From assembly GCF_027105055.1 (NCBI RefSeq), contig NZ_CP114264.1:1674001-1738000 (forward strand): a DNA stretch of 64,000 nucleotides. Direction: 5' to 3'. Shown here piece after piece: positions 27,789 to 36,992 of this stretch. Source of the stretch: Acinetobacter sp. TR3. Lineage in GTDB: Bacteria > Pseudomonadota > Gammaproteobacteria > Pseudomonadales > Moraxellaceae. The translations under genes and the position numbers were made by a program. The notes under the pieces are model-generated. The model saw only the letters and a program-made list of their open reading frames with translations. It had not been told where the DNA came from and made no database searches. The first letter of the stretch is position 1. Every line of letters starts with the position of its first letter.

Positions 27789-29183
27789 TTACTTACTATT
27801 CGGAGAAACCATATTTTCAGGTCTAACCACTTCATCGAACTGCTCTGCTGTGACTAGACCTAATTCAATAGCAACTTGTTTTAAGGTTTTATTTTCCTTA
27901 TAAGCGGTTTTGGCAACTTTGGCAGAATTTTCGTAACCAATCACAGGATTGAGTGCAGTGACTAACATTAAAGAGTTATGCAAGAAATAATCAATCTTCT
28001 CACGATTTGGCTCAATACCTACCGCACAATGATCATTAAAGCTATTACAAGCATCTCCTAATAACTGAATAGATTGCAATAAGTTATAAGCAATCACTGG
28101 CATAAATACATTCAGCTCAAAGTTACCTGATGCACCCGCCACATTGATGGTAGTGTCATTACCTAGAACCTGAGCAACAACCATGGTCATCGCTTCACTT
28201 TGTGTAGGATTGACTTTACCAGGCATGATACTTGAACCAGGTTCATTTTCTGGAATACGAATCTCACCAAAACCACAACGAGGACCACTCGCTAACCATC
28301 GAATATCATTGGCAATCTTATTTAAGCTTGCAGCCAATGTTTTTAAAGCGCCTGAAGCAAATACTGCTGCGTCTCGCCCTGCCAAAGCTTCAAACTTATT
28401 CGGTGCAGTCACAAATGGTAAACCTGTAAGTTCAGCCAATTGTTCAGCTGCTTTCACAGCATAATCAGGATGTGCATTTAATCCCGTGCCCACTGCCGTA
28501 CCACCTAATGGTAACTCATATAAACCCTCAAGCGCTTGATCTAAACGTTTTAGGCCATGCTCAAGTTGTGACACATAACCACTAAATTCTTGCCCCAAAG
28601 TCAGAGGCGTTGCATCCTGTAAATGGGTACGTCCGATTTTGACAATATCGTTAAATTCTTCAGATTTGCGCTGTAAAGTTGCTTTTAACTCTGCAACCGC
28701 AGGGATCAGTAATTCATTGATTTGAATACTTGCAGCCACATGGATTGCGGTTGGGAAAGAATCATTGGTCGATTGGGCGCGATTGACATGATCATTTGGA
28801 TGAACAGGTTTTTGTGCACCTAATACTTGCCCTAACTTTTGATTGGCAATATTTGCAATCACTTCATTGCAGTTCATATTACTTTGCGTACCCGAACCCG
28901 TTTGCCAAACCACCAATGGAAATTGTGAGTCCCATTGACCAGCAATCACTTCTTCAGCAGCATCAACGATATATTGACTTAAATCTTCAGGTAGTTGTTT
29001 TAACTCAGCATTGGTTATTGCAGCCGCTTTTTTCACCAAACCCATTGCTCGGATCATGGCACGCGGTAAACGTTCTTGACCGATTTTAAAGTTCTGTAAA
29101 CTTCTCTGCGTTTGCGCACCCCACAAGGCTTCATTAGGAACCTCAATTTCACCCATCGTATCGTGTTCAATTCGCATTTGCAT
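27789..29183 (-). CDS. fumC: Class II fumarate hydratase
   Basis: A 464-residue oxygen-stable fumarase interconverting fumarate and malate. Motifs: [49 protein letters not shown], and the fumarate lyase signature [13 protein letters not shown] (catalytic Ser loop). Of three possible starts I chose the ATG with GAGG six bases upstream. Aspartase shares the fold, but [10 protein letters not shown] and [16 protein letters not shown] fit FumC. Confidence 0.94.
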   Translation of the reverse strand: MQMRIEHDTMGEIEVPNEALWGAQTQRSLQNFKIGQERLPRAMIRAMGLVKKAAAITNAELKQLPEDLSQYIVDAAEEVIAGQWDSQFPLVVWQTGSGTQSNMNCNEVIANIANQKLGQVLGAQKPVHPNDHVNRAQSTNDSFPTAIHVAASIQINELLIPAVAELKATLQRKSEEFNDIVKIGRTHLQDATPLTLGQEFSGYVSQLEHGLKRLDQALEGLYELPLGGTAVGTGLNAHPDYAVKAAEQLAELTGLPFVTAPNKFEALAGRDAAVFASGALKTLAASLNKIANDIRWLASGPRCGFGEIRIPENEPGSSIMPGKVNPTQSEAMTMVVAQVLGNDTTINVAGASGNFELNVFMPVIAYNLLQSIQLLGDACNSFNDHCAVGIEPNREKIDYFLHNSLMLVTALNPVIGYENSAKVAKTAYKENKTLKQVAIELGLVTAEQFDEVVRPENMVSPNSK

Positions 29184-29298
29184 AAACAACCTCTGCTCTA
29201 TTTGGTTAAAATTTTCACGGGCTGGAGCAAGTCGTTGCTTTGGCTAGTGATCAATATCCTAATCAAACCAACCAAATATGTAAATAAGAATCATTATC

Positions 29299-30306
29299 TT
29301 AATTACCTTTCAAAGTATTCAGATAAAAGCGCCATTCGTCTTCAATCATTTGTGATAGAGAACGTTTAGGAACCCAATTTAATATTTTTTTTGCTTTATC
29401 AATATTTGCACCCAATTGCGCTAACTCTTGGTTTTGATATACAGCAGGTTGCACTTGAATTTCGGTCTGAGTAACTCTCGCAACTTCATCAATTAAATTT
29501 TGTATAGATGTGAGTTGATGATGTGCAATATTGAATGCTTCCAAACAACTTGTTTGTGTTTTTAACCAATTTAATGCGATCAAAACTGCATCACAAGCAT
29601 CCAAAACATGTAAAAAGCTTCTTTCAACCGTTCCATCTTCTGTCTCTGCTTGATTCTGCAATTCGATACAATCTCGCTGCATCGCTGCAACTTGTAAAGC
29701 TAAAGGCACAATATTTTTAGGGAGTTGAGTTACGTATTCCCCTAAAACTCCATGTTCAAAAGCACCAACAATATTGGAGAACCTGAGATTGATAATTTTC
29801 CATTCATGATCGACTTTATAGGTATCTGCAATAATATCCTCAACCATTTGCTGAGATCGAATGTATGGATTTGGGTAGCGATAATTCAACTCAGTTTCTT
29901 CAACCAGACTTGGATTAGATTGCCCATATACGGCCAAACTAGAAATATTGATTAACTCTCTAACCCCCATCCGCTGCATTGCTCTCAATAAGCTCATAAT
30001 ACTGCTGACATTATCGTTGTAGTATTCCAGTGGCTTTAAAACAGATTCTTCAAGCGATTTAAAACTGGCTGTATGAATAACCGTATCAATTGAATATTGT
30101 TCAAATACTTTATTTAAGGCTGGCGTATTTCTCACATCTACTTTAACAAATGGAATATACATTCCTGAGATGTATTCTAAGCGTTCCAAGGTTTGTAAAG
30201 TCGAATTGGCCAAATTATCAACAATAACAATTTCTTGCCCACGTGCTAATAAACTCAAAGCAATATGTGAACCGATAAAGCCTAAACCACCTGTCACCAA
30301 AATCAT
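29299..30306 (-). CDS. UDP-glucose 4-epimerase-like SDR protein with altered catalytic site
   Basis: A 335-residue extended short-chain dehydrogenase of the GalE group: NAD-binding GGLGFIGSH (6-14), SFKSLEESVLKPLEYYNDNV, and ISSLAVYG with the conserved Ser near 123. The catalytic tyrosine is Tyr148, but the partner expected four residues on (YxxxK, Lys153 in E. coli GalE) is Gln152 in PYIRSQQMVED. The DNA reads CAG there without ambiguity. Either another residue serves, or the protein has lost epimerase activity, or it has another role. It is divergent from tusD. Confidence 0.75.
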   Translation of the reverse strand: MILVTGGLGFIGSHIALSLLARGQEIVIVDNLANSTLQTLERLEYISGMYIPFVKVDVRNTPALNKVFEQYSIDTVIHTASFKSLEESVLKPLEYYNDNVSSIMSLLRAMQRMGVRELINISSLAVYGQSNPSLVEETELNYRYPNPYIRSQQMVEDIIADTYKVDHEWKIINLRFSNIVGAFEHGVLGEYVTQLPKNIVPLALQVAAMQRDCIELQNQAETEDGTVERSFLHVLDACDAVLIALNWLKTQTSCLEAFNIAHHQLTSIQNLIDEVARVTQTEIQVQPAVYQNQELAQLGANIDKAKKILNWVPKRSLSQMIEDEWRFYLNTLKGN

Positions 30307-30370
30307 TGTATACTTACCTTCTTTTTTAATCTGTCCATCATTTTGCTTACATGACCATAGTGAATGTTCA

Positions 30371-30739
30371 ATGAGTACACTACTGTTAATAACTTCTGCA
30401 CCTACTTCAATTATGGCTTGGCATGCTTTTGGTTTAGCTCAAGCATTAGGAAATAAGTCCGAAGATTTTCGTGTCTTCTTTTACCAAGATGGTGTTCAGG
30501 TTGCGAATGATTTACAGTGGTTTCCTGATGATCAACGCAATCTAAAACAAGAATGGCAAAAGCTTGGCATTCGACTCCCTGTCTGTGTCAGTGCTGCCCT
30601 TGCTCGGGGAATCACTGATGCAAGCAATGCCCAACGTCATTCACTTCAACAACACAATTTAGCGCAAGGTTTTGAGCTAGTTGGGCTTGGAGAGCTAGCT
30701 GATGCTGTGCAAAGCTGTTCTCGTTTAATTCAATTTTAG
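30371..30739 (+). CDS. tusD: Sulfurtransferase TusD
   Basis: A 122-residue DsrE-fold subunit of the TusBCD complex, which accepts persulfide sulfur from TusA and hands it to TusE for 2-thiouridine in tRNA. The active cysteine is Cys72 in RLPVCVSAALARGI, matching Cys78 of E. coli TusD. The frame stays open upstream, but MSTLLLITSAP is the family start. It is the first gene of tusDCBE, divergent from the GalE-like gene. Confidence 0.9.
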   Translation: MSTLLLITSAPTSIMAWHAFGLAQALGNKSEDFRVFFYQDGVQVANDLQWFPDDQRNLKQEWQKLGIRLPVCVSAALARGITDASNAQRHSLQQHNLAQGFELVGLGELADAVQSCSRLIQF

Positions 30740-30782
30740 TTTAAGTTCATTAATAGAGTGTTGCTTTTAAAAGGTAAATTGT

Positions 30783-31133
30783 GTGAAATCTGTACTCGTC
30801 ATCCTAACGCAATCCAATTTAACTAGTTTGCAGATCAACGAAAGCGTGTCTGCAACTATGGTTTTAGCAACCTTTGGCATTTCTGTCAAAGTATTATTAA
30901 AAGATGCTGCACTGAGCTTATTGAACAATAAATTAGAGTTCGATCAATTCAAACAAGCTTTCAAAGTTGCTGCCAATATGGTGGACAGTTTTGAATTCTA
31001 TGATTTAACCCCGATTTTAGTTGAAACTAAAAATCAACACTTGGCGATTGTGCAAGATAGTGATCAAGAAATCGAGTTTGTTGAGATTCAACCTGAATTT
31101 ATTCAATCTTTCGATCATATTTTGTATTGGTAG
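30783..31133 (+). CDS. tusC: Sulfur relay protein TusC
   Basis: A 116-residue DsrF-like protein, structural partner of TusB and TusD. The sequence MKSVLVILTQSNLTSLQINESVSATMVLATFGISVKVLL has the DsrE/F alpha-beta start with an S/T-rich helix. The start codon is GTG, with AAAGG about ten bases upstream. It lies between tusD and tusB. Confidence 0.82.
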   Translation: MKSVLVILTQSNLTSLQINESVSATMVLATFGISVKVLLKDAALSLLNNKLEFDQFKQAFKVAANMVDSFEFYDLTPILVETKNQHLAIVQDSDQEIEFVEIQPEFIQSFDHILYW

Positions 31134-31144
31134 AGCTCAGAAAC

Positions 31145-31429
31145 ATGGAAAATTCAACTTTATTTTTGATTCAATCCCCTTACTACAACACAGATAAAAT
31201 CTGGATTGAGTTAGCTCAAATGGCACATGTGAATGATACGGTTGTAGTCATGGGGGATGGACTTTTAGTGCTAACTAAAAAGATTGTAGATCTTTATTCA
31301 AATCTTTACTGCTTAAGTAATGAGCAAAGTTTACTTAGAGATGAAATAAAATCTGAGGTCAAAGTTATAGAATACGCTGAATTCGCTGATTTAGTTCTGC
31401 AATTCAAACGATGTATTTCTTTAAAATAA
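31145..31429 (+). CDS. tusB: Sulfur relay protein TusB
   Basis: A 94-residue DsrH-family protein beginning MENSTLFLIQSPYY, with GDGLLVLTKK in the middle. It is weakly conserved on its own and is named chiefly from size, the hydrophobic start and its place between tusC and tusE. I use the ATG; a TTG six codons upstream would overlap tusC. Confidence 0.75.
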   Translation: MENSTLFLIQSPYYNTDKIWIELAQMAHVNDTVVVMGDGLLVLTKKIVDLYSNLYCLSNEQSLLRDEIKSEVKVIEYAEFADLVLQFKRCISLK

Positions 31430-31456
31430 ATTATTTTTAGTTAATTAGGTTATTTC

Positions 31457-31768
31457 ATGCAATTAGAGTTAGATCAAGACGGTCATTTGGTCGATTATAC
31501 AATTTGGAATCCTGAAGTTGCCCAGCAACTTGCTCAATCTCTTGATCTAGAACTGACCGCTTGGCATTTCGAAATTCTCCACGCCGTACGTCAATTTTAT
31601 CAACAATTTGGACATTCCCCAGCAACTCGTCCACTGATTAAATTTTTGATGAAGACGGTTAGTGCTGAAATCAATAATGCTGAATTACAGCAAAGATTTA
31701 ACACAGGTTTAGTAGCACGTCATCTAAGTCGTTTAGCTGGTGTTCCCAAACCTGCCAATTGTTTATAA
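31457..31768 (+). CDS. tusE: Sulfurtransferase TusE
   Basis: A 103-residue DsrC-family protein: LELDQDGHLVDYTIWNPEVAQQLAQ, then GHSPATRPLIKFL, and the swinging C-terminal arm GVPKPANCL with the essential penultimate Cys102. TusE carries persulfide from TusBCD to MnmA for s2U34 in tRNA. It is the last gene of the set and converges on the EamA transporter with a 10-base gap and no visible terminator. Confidence 0.92.
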   Translation: MQLELDQDGHLVDYTIWNPEVAQQLAQSLDLELTAWHFEILHAVRQFYQQFGHSPATRPLIKFLMKTVSAEINNAELQQRFNTGLVARHLSRLAGVPKPANCL

Positions 31769-31778
31769 CTGCTATAAA

Positions 31779-32642
31779 TTATGCAAATTTTTTGGCGCAT
31801 GCAACACAGGCTATCACAGCGATGGTAACAGCAAACATCGCAACACTTACTTGCTCGTGAAGCAAAACAGCTGCAATCATTAGTCCAAATATGGGTTGCA
31901 ATAATTGTAATTGTCCTACTGCTGCGATACCTCCTTGTGCTAAACCTTTGTACCAAAAAAAGAAACCTATCAACATGCTAAATAGAGAAACATAAGCTAA
32001 CCCCAATTTCGCAGCATTTGAAATCTGCGCGAAGTCCGCAGGCATGTAGAGATATGAAATCAACAGCATAACTGGCAAAGTTATTAACAGCGCCCAACAA
32101 ATAACCTGCCATCCTCCTAAGCGCTTTGATAATTTTCCACCCTCAGCATAACCAAAGCCACACAGTAAGATTGCAAGTAACATAAAAATATCGCCATAGC
32201 CAAATCGCCATGTATCACTTTGAATGATCATGTAAGTAAAAATGATCAAAGCACCTAAAATGGCAAATAACCAAAAATTTACATTTGGCCTTTCTCCACC
32301 CCGTAATACACCAAAAATAGCAGTCGATAAAGGAAGTAAACCAACAAAAACAATCGTATGTGCAGCACTCACATATTGCAAAGCGAGCGCAGTAAATAAC
32401 GGAAATCCTATCACCACACCGATTGCCACATAAGATAATGCAAGCCAATCCTTTTTAACAGGAAACTGTTGTTTTAATAGCAAAAGTAAGAATAAACCTA
32501 ATAAACCAGCAATTGCAGCCCGAGCAGCAGTTAAAAAAGTAGGACTGAAATCCATGACGGCGACACGTGTTGCCGGCAAAGAACCCGCAAAAATAATCAC
32601 GCCGATTAGTCCATTTAACCAACCCTGATTCGCAACTTTCAT
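31779..32642 (-). CDS. EamA/DMT-family transporter
   Basis: A 287-residue inner-membrane protein with about ten hydrophobic helices in two EamA repeats (LNGLIGVIIFAGSLPATRVAV and the later GLAYVSLFSMLIGFFFWYKGLAQGG). Such proteins often export amino acids or metabolites; substrate unknown. It is divergent from a MocR-type regulator, and a perfect dyad covers its ribosome site, so it is probably regulated by that neighbour (inference). Confidence 0.85.
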   Translation of the reverse strand: MKVANQGWLNGLIGVIIFAGSLPATRVAVMDFSPTFLTAARAAIAGLLGLFLLLLLKQQFPVKKDWLALSYVAIGVVIGFPLFTALALQYVSAAHTIVFVGLLPLSTAIFGVLRGGERPNVNFWLFAILGALIIFTYMIIQSDTWRFGYGDIFMLLAILLCGFGYAEGGKLSKRLGGWQVICWALLITLPVMLLISYLYMPADFAQISNAAKLGLAYVSLFSMLIGFFFWYKGLAQGGIAAVGQLQLLQPIFGLMIAAVLLHEQVSVAMFAVTIAVIACVACAKKFA

Positions 32643-32647
32643 TTATT

Positions 32648-32669
32648 TTCTCCAAATCTATTTGGAGAA
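32648..32669. promoter_or_regulatory. Perfect 10-bp dyad between the EamA transporter and MocR genes
   Basis: TTCTCCAAAT and ATTTGGAGAA are perfect inverted copies with a 2-base spacer. The left arm includes the transporter Shine-Dalgarno (GGAG on the minus strand). It is either a repressor operator or an RNA hairpin hiding the ribosome site. Confidence 0.55.
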
Positions 32670-32763
32670 TTTAATCTGTAATATGTTATATTCCCACATA
32701 CGATACAGTACAATTTCAAAGAACTGTATTGGTATTTTTACCAACACAGTGCGAATAAATGAT

Positions 32764-34158
32764 ATGAAAATAACAAAAATTGATTTAGTCATACAGCACA
32801 TTAATCAACAAATCAACAATCGTTCATTAATGCCTGGTTCTCGACTACCTTCCGTTCGTGCGTTAGCGAGACAATTAAACTTATCTATTTCAACCATTGT
32901 CGAAGGCTACGAACGTCTTGTGGCAAAAGGTATAATTGAAGCAAAAACAGGTTCAGGCTTCTTTGTAGCTGGGCCACTTGTACCTCTATCGATTTCTGAA
33001 ATTCACCCTAAAATCGATCGAAATATTGACCCTTTGTGGATATCAAGACAAGCTTTAGAAGCAAAAGCTGATGTACTAAAGCCTGGCTGTGGCTGGCTAC
33101 CCAATGAGTGGATGCCACATGAGCATATTCGTAAGGCAATCCGTAAAGTTTCTAAAACCAATTCAAATATTCTGACAGATTACTCCACCCCACTTGGGCT
33201 TCCTGCCTTACGTGAATTGTTAGCTCGTAGAATGCAAAGCAAAGGAATTGAAGGGATTGCAAATCAGATTTTATTGACTGATTCTGGTACGCAAGCGATT
33301 GATCTGATATGCCGTTATTTTTTAAAACCAAATGATGTGGTATTGGTGGATGACCCTTGCTATTTTAACTTCCATGCCCTGCTAAAAGTTCATCAAGTTC
33401 AAATCATTGGCATTCCCTATACCAAAAATGGACCTGACTTAGCCGCATTTGCAACTGCTATTCAAGACTTCAACCCAAGGCTATACATTACTAACTCTGG
33501 AATTCATAATCCAACTGGTGCTGTATTAAATGCAGCAACAGCTTATCAAGTTCTCAAACTGGTAGAACATTCAAATTTGATTGTCATTGAAGATGATATT
33601 TTTGCAGATTTAGAATTACACACTGCTTCACGACTTGCCGCACTTGATGGTTTATCACGAGTAATTCATATTGGGAGTTTTTCTAAAACCCTATCAGGTT
33701 CAGTCCGTACAGGCTATATTGCCACTAAACCAGAATGGATTGAAGATTTAACAGATATCAAGATTGCAACAAGTTTTGGCGGTAATCAATTGTCTGCTGA
33801 AATTCTGTATGCAGCATTAACGGATGGGAATTATCGTAAGTATTTAGAAGAACTAAAAATCAACTTAGCAAAAGCAATGGATTTAACCATCAAAAAATTA
33901 GAGAAACTAAATATAACACCTTGGTTTAAGCCACAAGCAGGATTATTTTTATGGTGTGAACTACCTAAACATTTAGATATTGCGTCTATTGCACAAACTT
34001 GTTTGGAAAATGGTGTGATTTTAGCGCCGGGGAATGCATTCAGCCAAAGTCAAAATTTTAAGAATTTTATCCGTTTTAATGTCGCACAATGCAGCAACTC
34101 GAAGGTTTTTGCCGTTCTATCTCATGCTATTCAACAAGAGCAAGAACGGCAGCATTGA
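32764..34158 (+). CDS. MocR-type GntR/aminotransferase regulator
   Basis: A 464-residue fusion of an N-terminal GntR winged helix (INNRSLMPGSRLPSVRALARQLNLSISTIVEGYERL, about 15-60) with a fold-type I aminotransferase domain (about 90-464). The PLP lysine lies in IGSFSKTLSGSVRTGYI near residue 305, and NSGIHNPTGAVL is the usual substrate/PLP segment. MocR proteins sense PLP or amino-acid aldimines and usually control the divergent gene, here the EamA transporter. I start at MKITKIDLV because the upstream frame extension has no homology. Confidence 0.88.
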   Translation: MKITKIDLVIQHINQQINNRSLMPGSRLPSVRALARQLNLSISTIVEGYERLVAKGIIEAKTGSGFFVAGPLVPLSISEIHPKIDRNIDPLWISRQALEAKADVLKPGCGWLPNEWMPHEHIRKAIRKVSKTNSNILTDYSTPLGLPALRELLARRMQSKGIEGIANQILLTDSGTQAIDLICRYFLKPNDVVLVDDPCYFNFHALLKVHQVQIIGIPYTKNGPDLAAFATAIQDFNPRLYITNSGIHNPTGAVLNAATAYQVLKLVEHSNLIVIEDDIFADLELHTASRLAALDGLSRVIHIGSFSKTLSGSVRTGYIATKPEWIEDLTDIKIATSFGGNQLSAEILYAALTDGNYRKYLEELKINLAKAMDLTIKKLEKLNITPWFKPQAGLFLWCELPKHLDIASIAQTCLENGVILAPGNAFSQSQNFKNFIRFNVAQCSNSKVFAVLSHAIQQEQERQH

Positions 34159-34163
34159 TAAAA

Positions 34164-34646
34164 TTATGCAGTTTTTTGTTTTTGTTCAATAAAAGCAAAA
34201 TATCCTGGACCAGCTGATACACGGACATCTTTTACATTCAGCGGTTCATCACATTCTGAGCAAACCACCCTTGGATTCATTTTCTTACCACAACCTTTGT
34301 GTGTAAACTCAATCGGTTTTCCAAGTCCCATATCCATCCACTTATCAGCCCACTGCACCATCGCTAAAATAAGAGGATAAAGATCCAAACCTTTATCAGT
34401 AAGTTGGTATTCAAACCGTTCTTGACGTTCTACATAAGGTACTTTGGTTAAAATACCATGCTCGACTAAACGCTTAAGACGCTCTGAAAGTACGTGGCGG
34501 GTCAATCCCAAACTACGTTGGAAGTCATCAAAACGACGTATTCCCATGAAAGCGTTACGTAAAATTAGCATTGTCCAACGATCACCGAGTACAGAAAGCG
34601 TTCTCGCAACTGAACATGGCTGATCGCCAATTTCTTCCCATTTCAT
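34164..34646 (-). CDS. HxlR-family transcriptional regulator
   Basis: A 160-residue winged-helix protein with the HxlR core: CSVARTLSVLGDRWTMLILRNAFMGIRRFDDFQRSLG, then VLSERLKRLVEHGILTKV. The C-terminal ~50 residues carry a CX-type zinc-ribbon-like patch (Cys in HKGCGKKMNPRVVCSECDE), known in some members. The chosen ATG has AGGTG six bases upstream. Target and signal unknown. It ends five bases from the MocR gene and converges on it. Confidence 0.85.
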   Translation of the reverse strand: MKWEEIGDQPCSVARTLSVLGDRWTMLILRNAFMGIRRFDDFQRSLGLTRHVLSERLKRLVEHGILTKVPYVERQERFEYQLTDKGLDLYPLILAMVQWADKWMDMGLGKPIEFTHKGCGKKMNPRVVCSECDEPLNVKDVRVSAGPGYFAFIEQKQKTA

Positions 34647-34825
34647 TATTATCACCTGATCATTTTTTAGAACTTTAAAGACATCTCATCGATGCCTTGA
34701 ACCGTCATATTTAGAAACTAAACACTATAAAATATACACTAAACTACCTGATCAATCAGATGCAATATTGGCACTCAGTTAAATATCAAAAAAACAGATC
34801 ATTTCATCTAAATTCATTCGATAAC

Positions 34826-36052
34826 TTAGCGATTAATAAAAACACCTGAAAGTTCTTGTCCAGCATCTAACTGAATATTTGCAGGAATACGCACTAAACA
34901 ATTGGCATGCATTAAATTACTCAACATATGTGATTGTTGTTTCGCAAGGCTTTGTAACTTGAGCTGTCCCTGATCAAAATAAGCATGCATTCTTAAAAAT
35001 CGCTCACGTGCATCAGATTTCAGTCCATGGGTGAGTACTCCACTAAACCATTGCATAGGCTCACGTTGATTTTGCAAAGTATCTAATAAAGCGCTGCCAT
35101 AAATCTGCATACACACATAAACCGCCGCTGGATTACCCGGTAAACCTAATAAATAGCAATGATGGTCAGGATTTTCATATTTTGCAAAAAATAATGGCTT
35201 ACCCGGTTTTTGTTTGACTTTCCAAAATATCTGTTCAAATCCAGCCTCAAAAGCACATGGACGAACGAAGTCATAATCACCCACTGAAACGCCGCCAGTC
35301 GTAATAATCACATCGTATGTATGCTTTAATCGCTCAAAGCATGCCGTGACCTGTTCAGCTTCATCTGCAATATGTAGGATTTCAACATCTATGCCATAAT
35401 CTTTGAACCAAGCTTTCAGTAACGGCCCATTGGCATCAAAAACTTTACCAGCGTGTAAATCTTCAGGGTGCTCAGCAACCTCATCACCTGTAATAACCAC
35501 AGCAATCTTAGGCTGTTGAAATACCTCGACAGTTTGCACACCTGCCATACTTAAAGCAGCAAGTGCACCGATATTGATATTCTGACCAACGTCCGCAAGC
35601 TGTTGACCTTGTTGTACTTCTTCGCCTGTAAATCGAATATCAGCATGTGGCTTGATCTGTTCAAGCAATCGAATTTTGTCAGACTCAACCTGAATGATCT
35701 CTTGTCGAGCAACATGTGTGGTGCCTTCAGGAATTTTGCCACCTGTAAAAATACGAATGGCTTGCCCATCAAGCAATTGATATTCGAGTTGACTACCCGC
35801 TTTAATCTCACCAATTACATCAAAACAAACATCTTGAAGCTGTGTAAGTGAACTATTAATCGCATAACCATCTACCGCACTTTGAGAAAAGCTAGGTAGA
35901 TTGACCTCGGAATAGATTGCTTTAGCGAGATAACGATTCAAACCTTGGGCTAAAGCCAAGACCTCAGTCGTCAATGTTTTGGGCTGGGTTCGAATGAGTT
36001 CAAGTGCCTCATCGATACTGATTAAACCCTTTTCAGCACCACATCCTGACAT
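34826..36052 (-). CDS. moeA: Molybdopterin molybdenumtransferase
   Basis: A 408-residue enzyme inserting molybdate into adenylylated molybdopterin. The MoeA N domain (LISIDEALELI...) is followed by SAVDGYA, the MoCF-binding fold with TTGGVSVGDYDFV, and LLGLPGNPAAVYV near the C-terminus. Its ATG overlaps the stop of the MoaC-MoaB fusion by one base, with a G-rich ribosome site inside the upstream gene. It is the last gene of the Moco operon. Confidence 0.95.
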   Translation of the reverse strand: MSGCGAEKGLISIDEALELIRTQPKTLTTEVLALAQGLNRYLAKAIYSEVNLPSFSQSAVDGYAINSSLTQLQDVCFDVIGEIKAGSQLEYQLLDGQAIRIFTGGKIPEGTTHVARQEIIQVESDKIRLLEQIKPHADIRFTGEEVQQGQQLADVGQNINIGALAALSMAGVQTVEVFQQPKIAVVITGDEVAEHPEDLHAGKVFDANGPLLKAWFKDYGIDVEILHIADEAEQVTACFERLKHTYDVIITTGGVSVGDYDFVRPCAFEAGFEQIFWKVKQKPGKPLFFAKYENPDHHCYLLGLPGNPAAVYVCMQIYGSALLDTLQNQREPMQWFSGVLTHGLKSDARERFLRMHAYFDQGQLKLQSLAKQQSHMLSNLMHANCLVRIPANIQLDAGQELSGVFINR

Positions 36053-36975
36053 TATTCATATCCCCCCGGATGTGGTAAATCTCGGCAAACATCAAAAATA
36101 TGAACCAGAGCTGGCAGAATAGCTGCCATTGATTCACTCGCACCACCACGGCTACCCGGCAGCGTTACCACTAAGGAACGATCAATAAAACCTGCTACAC
36201 CACGAGACATCGCAGCATACGGTGTGCGTTTTTGACCAAAAGCACGTGCTGCTTCCATTAAACCATCGAGTTTTCGTTCTAGAAGTGGCTCAAGCGTATC
36301 TACTGTAATATCTCGTTTACCAATACCTGTACCACCAACAGTCATGATACATGCATAAGACTTTGTCAATTCTAGTACCAATTCTTTCAATTGATCTGAT
36401 TCATCTGGCAAAATTTGATAATGAATTGGATCAAAACCTGCTTCAGTTAAGGTCTCAACCACTGATTTCCCTGCGGTATCAGGTTTACGTCCTGCTGCAA
36501 CGGTATCCGAGAGTACAATCACTGCCGCTGAAACAGGCTGACGAAGAGTCCTTTTAAAATGGGACTTACCCCCTTTTTTCTTAAGCAATTTACATTGGTC
36601 TAAACATAATTCATCAGGTTCACAATGCGGCTTCAACATGTCATAAATGGTTAACCCTGCCAAACTCGCAGCAGTCAAGGCTTCCATCTCAACCCCTGTA
36701 GGCCCAATGGTTTCAACAGTCGTCAGAATCACAACATGATCATGTTGTAAATCATATTCAACATCAGCACGATAAATCGGTAAAGGATGACAAAGTGGAA
36801 TCAGTTCATCTGTGCGTTTTGCTGCCAAAATACCTGCAATACGTGCCGTTTTTAAGGCATCACCTTTTTCGGTATTTCCATCACGCAATAGCTGAATACA
36901 ATGTGGTGGTGCGTACAAAATCGCTTGTGCTTCTGCAACACGATAACTTTCGGGTTTCATCCCAACATTTTTCAT
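36052..36975 (-). CDS. moaCB: Bifunctional MoaC-MoaB/MogA molybdenum cofactor protein
   Basis: A 307-residue fusion. Residues 1 to ~145 are MoaC (LIPLCHPL, ETIGPTGVEMEALTAAS), which completes cyclic pyranopterin monophosphate synthesis with MoaA. Residues ~148-307 are MoaB/MogA (VIVLSDTVAAGRKPDTAG, MTVGGTGIGKRDITVDT, VTLPGSRGGASES), which adenylylates molybdopterin for MoeA. The two activities act at different pathway steps, so the fusion joins an early and a late enzyme. Gaps are 17 bases to moaE and an overlap with moeA. Confidence 0.93.
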   Translation of the reverse strand: MKNVGMKPESYRVAEAQAILYAPPHCIQLLRDGNTEKGDALKTARIAGILAAKRTDELIPLCHPLPIYRADVEYDLQHDHVVILTTVETIGPTGVEMEALTAASLAGLTIYDMLKPHCEPDELCLDQCKLLKKKGGKSHFKRTLRQPVSAAVIVLSDTVAAGRKPDTAGKSVVETLTEAGFDPIHYQILPDESDQLKELVLELTKSYACIMTVGGTGIGKRDITVDTLEPLLERKLDGLMEAARAFGQKRTPYAAMSRGVAGFIDRSLVVTLPGSRGGASESMAAILPALVHIFDVCRDLPHPGGYE

Positions 36976-36992
36976 TTTAACTTCCTAAGACT

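Noticed and set aside
30170..30370. N-terminal extension of tusD by 67 codons
   Set aside because: The extra sequence is antisense to the GalE-like gene and does not resemble DsrE proteins; MSTLLLITSAP is the family start.
32662..32763. N-terminal extension of the MocR regulator
   Set aside because: It would start at a TTG inside the operator dyad and adds sequence unlike a GntR domain.
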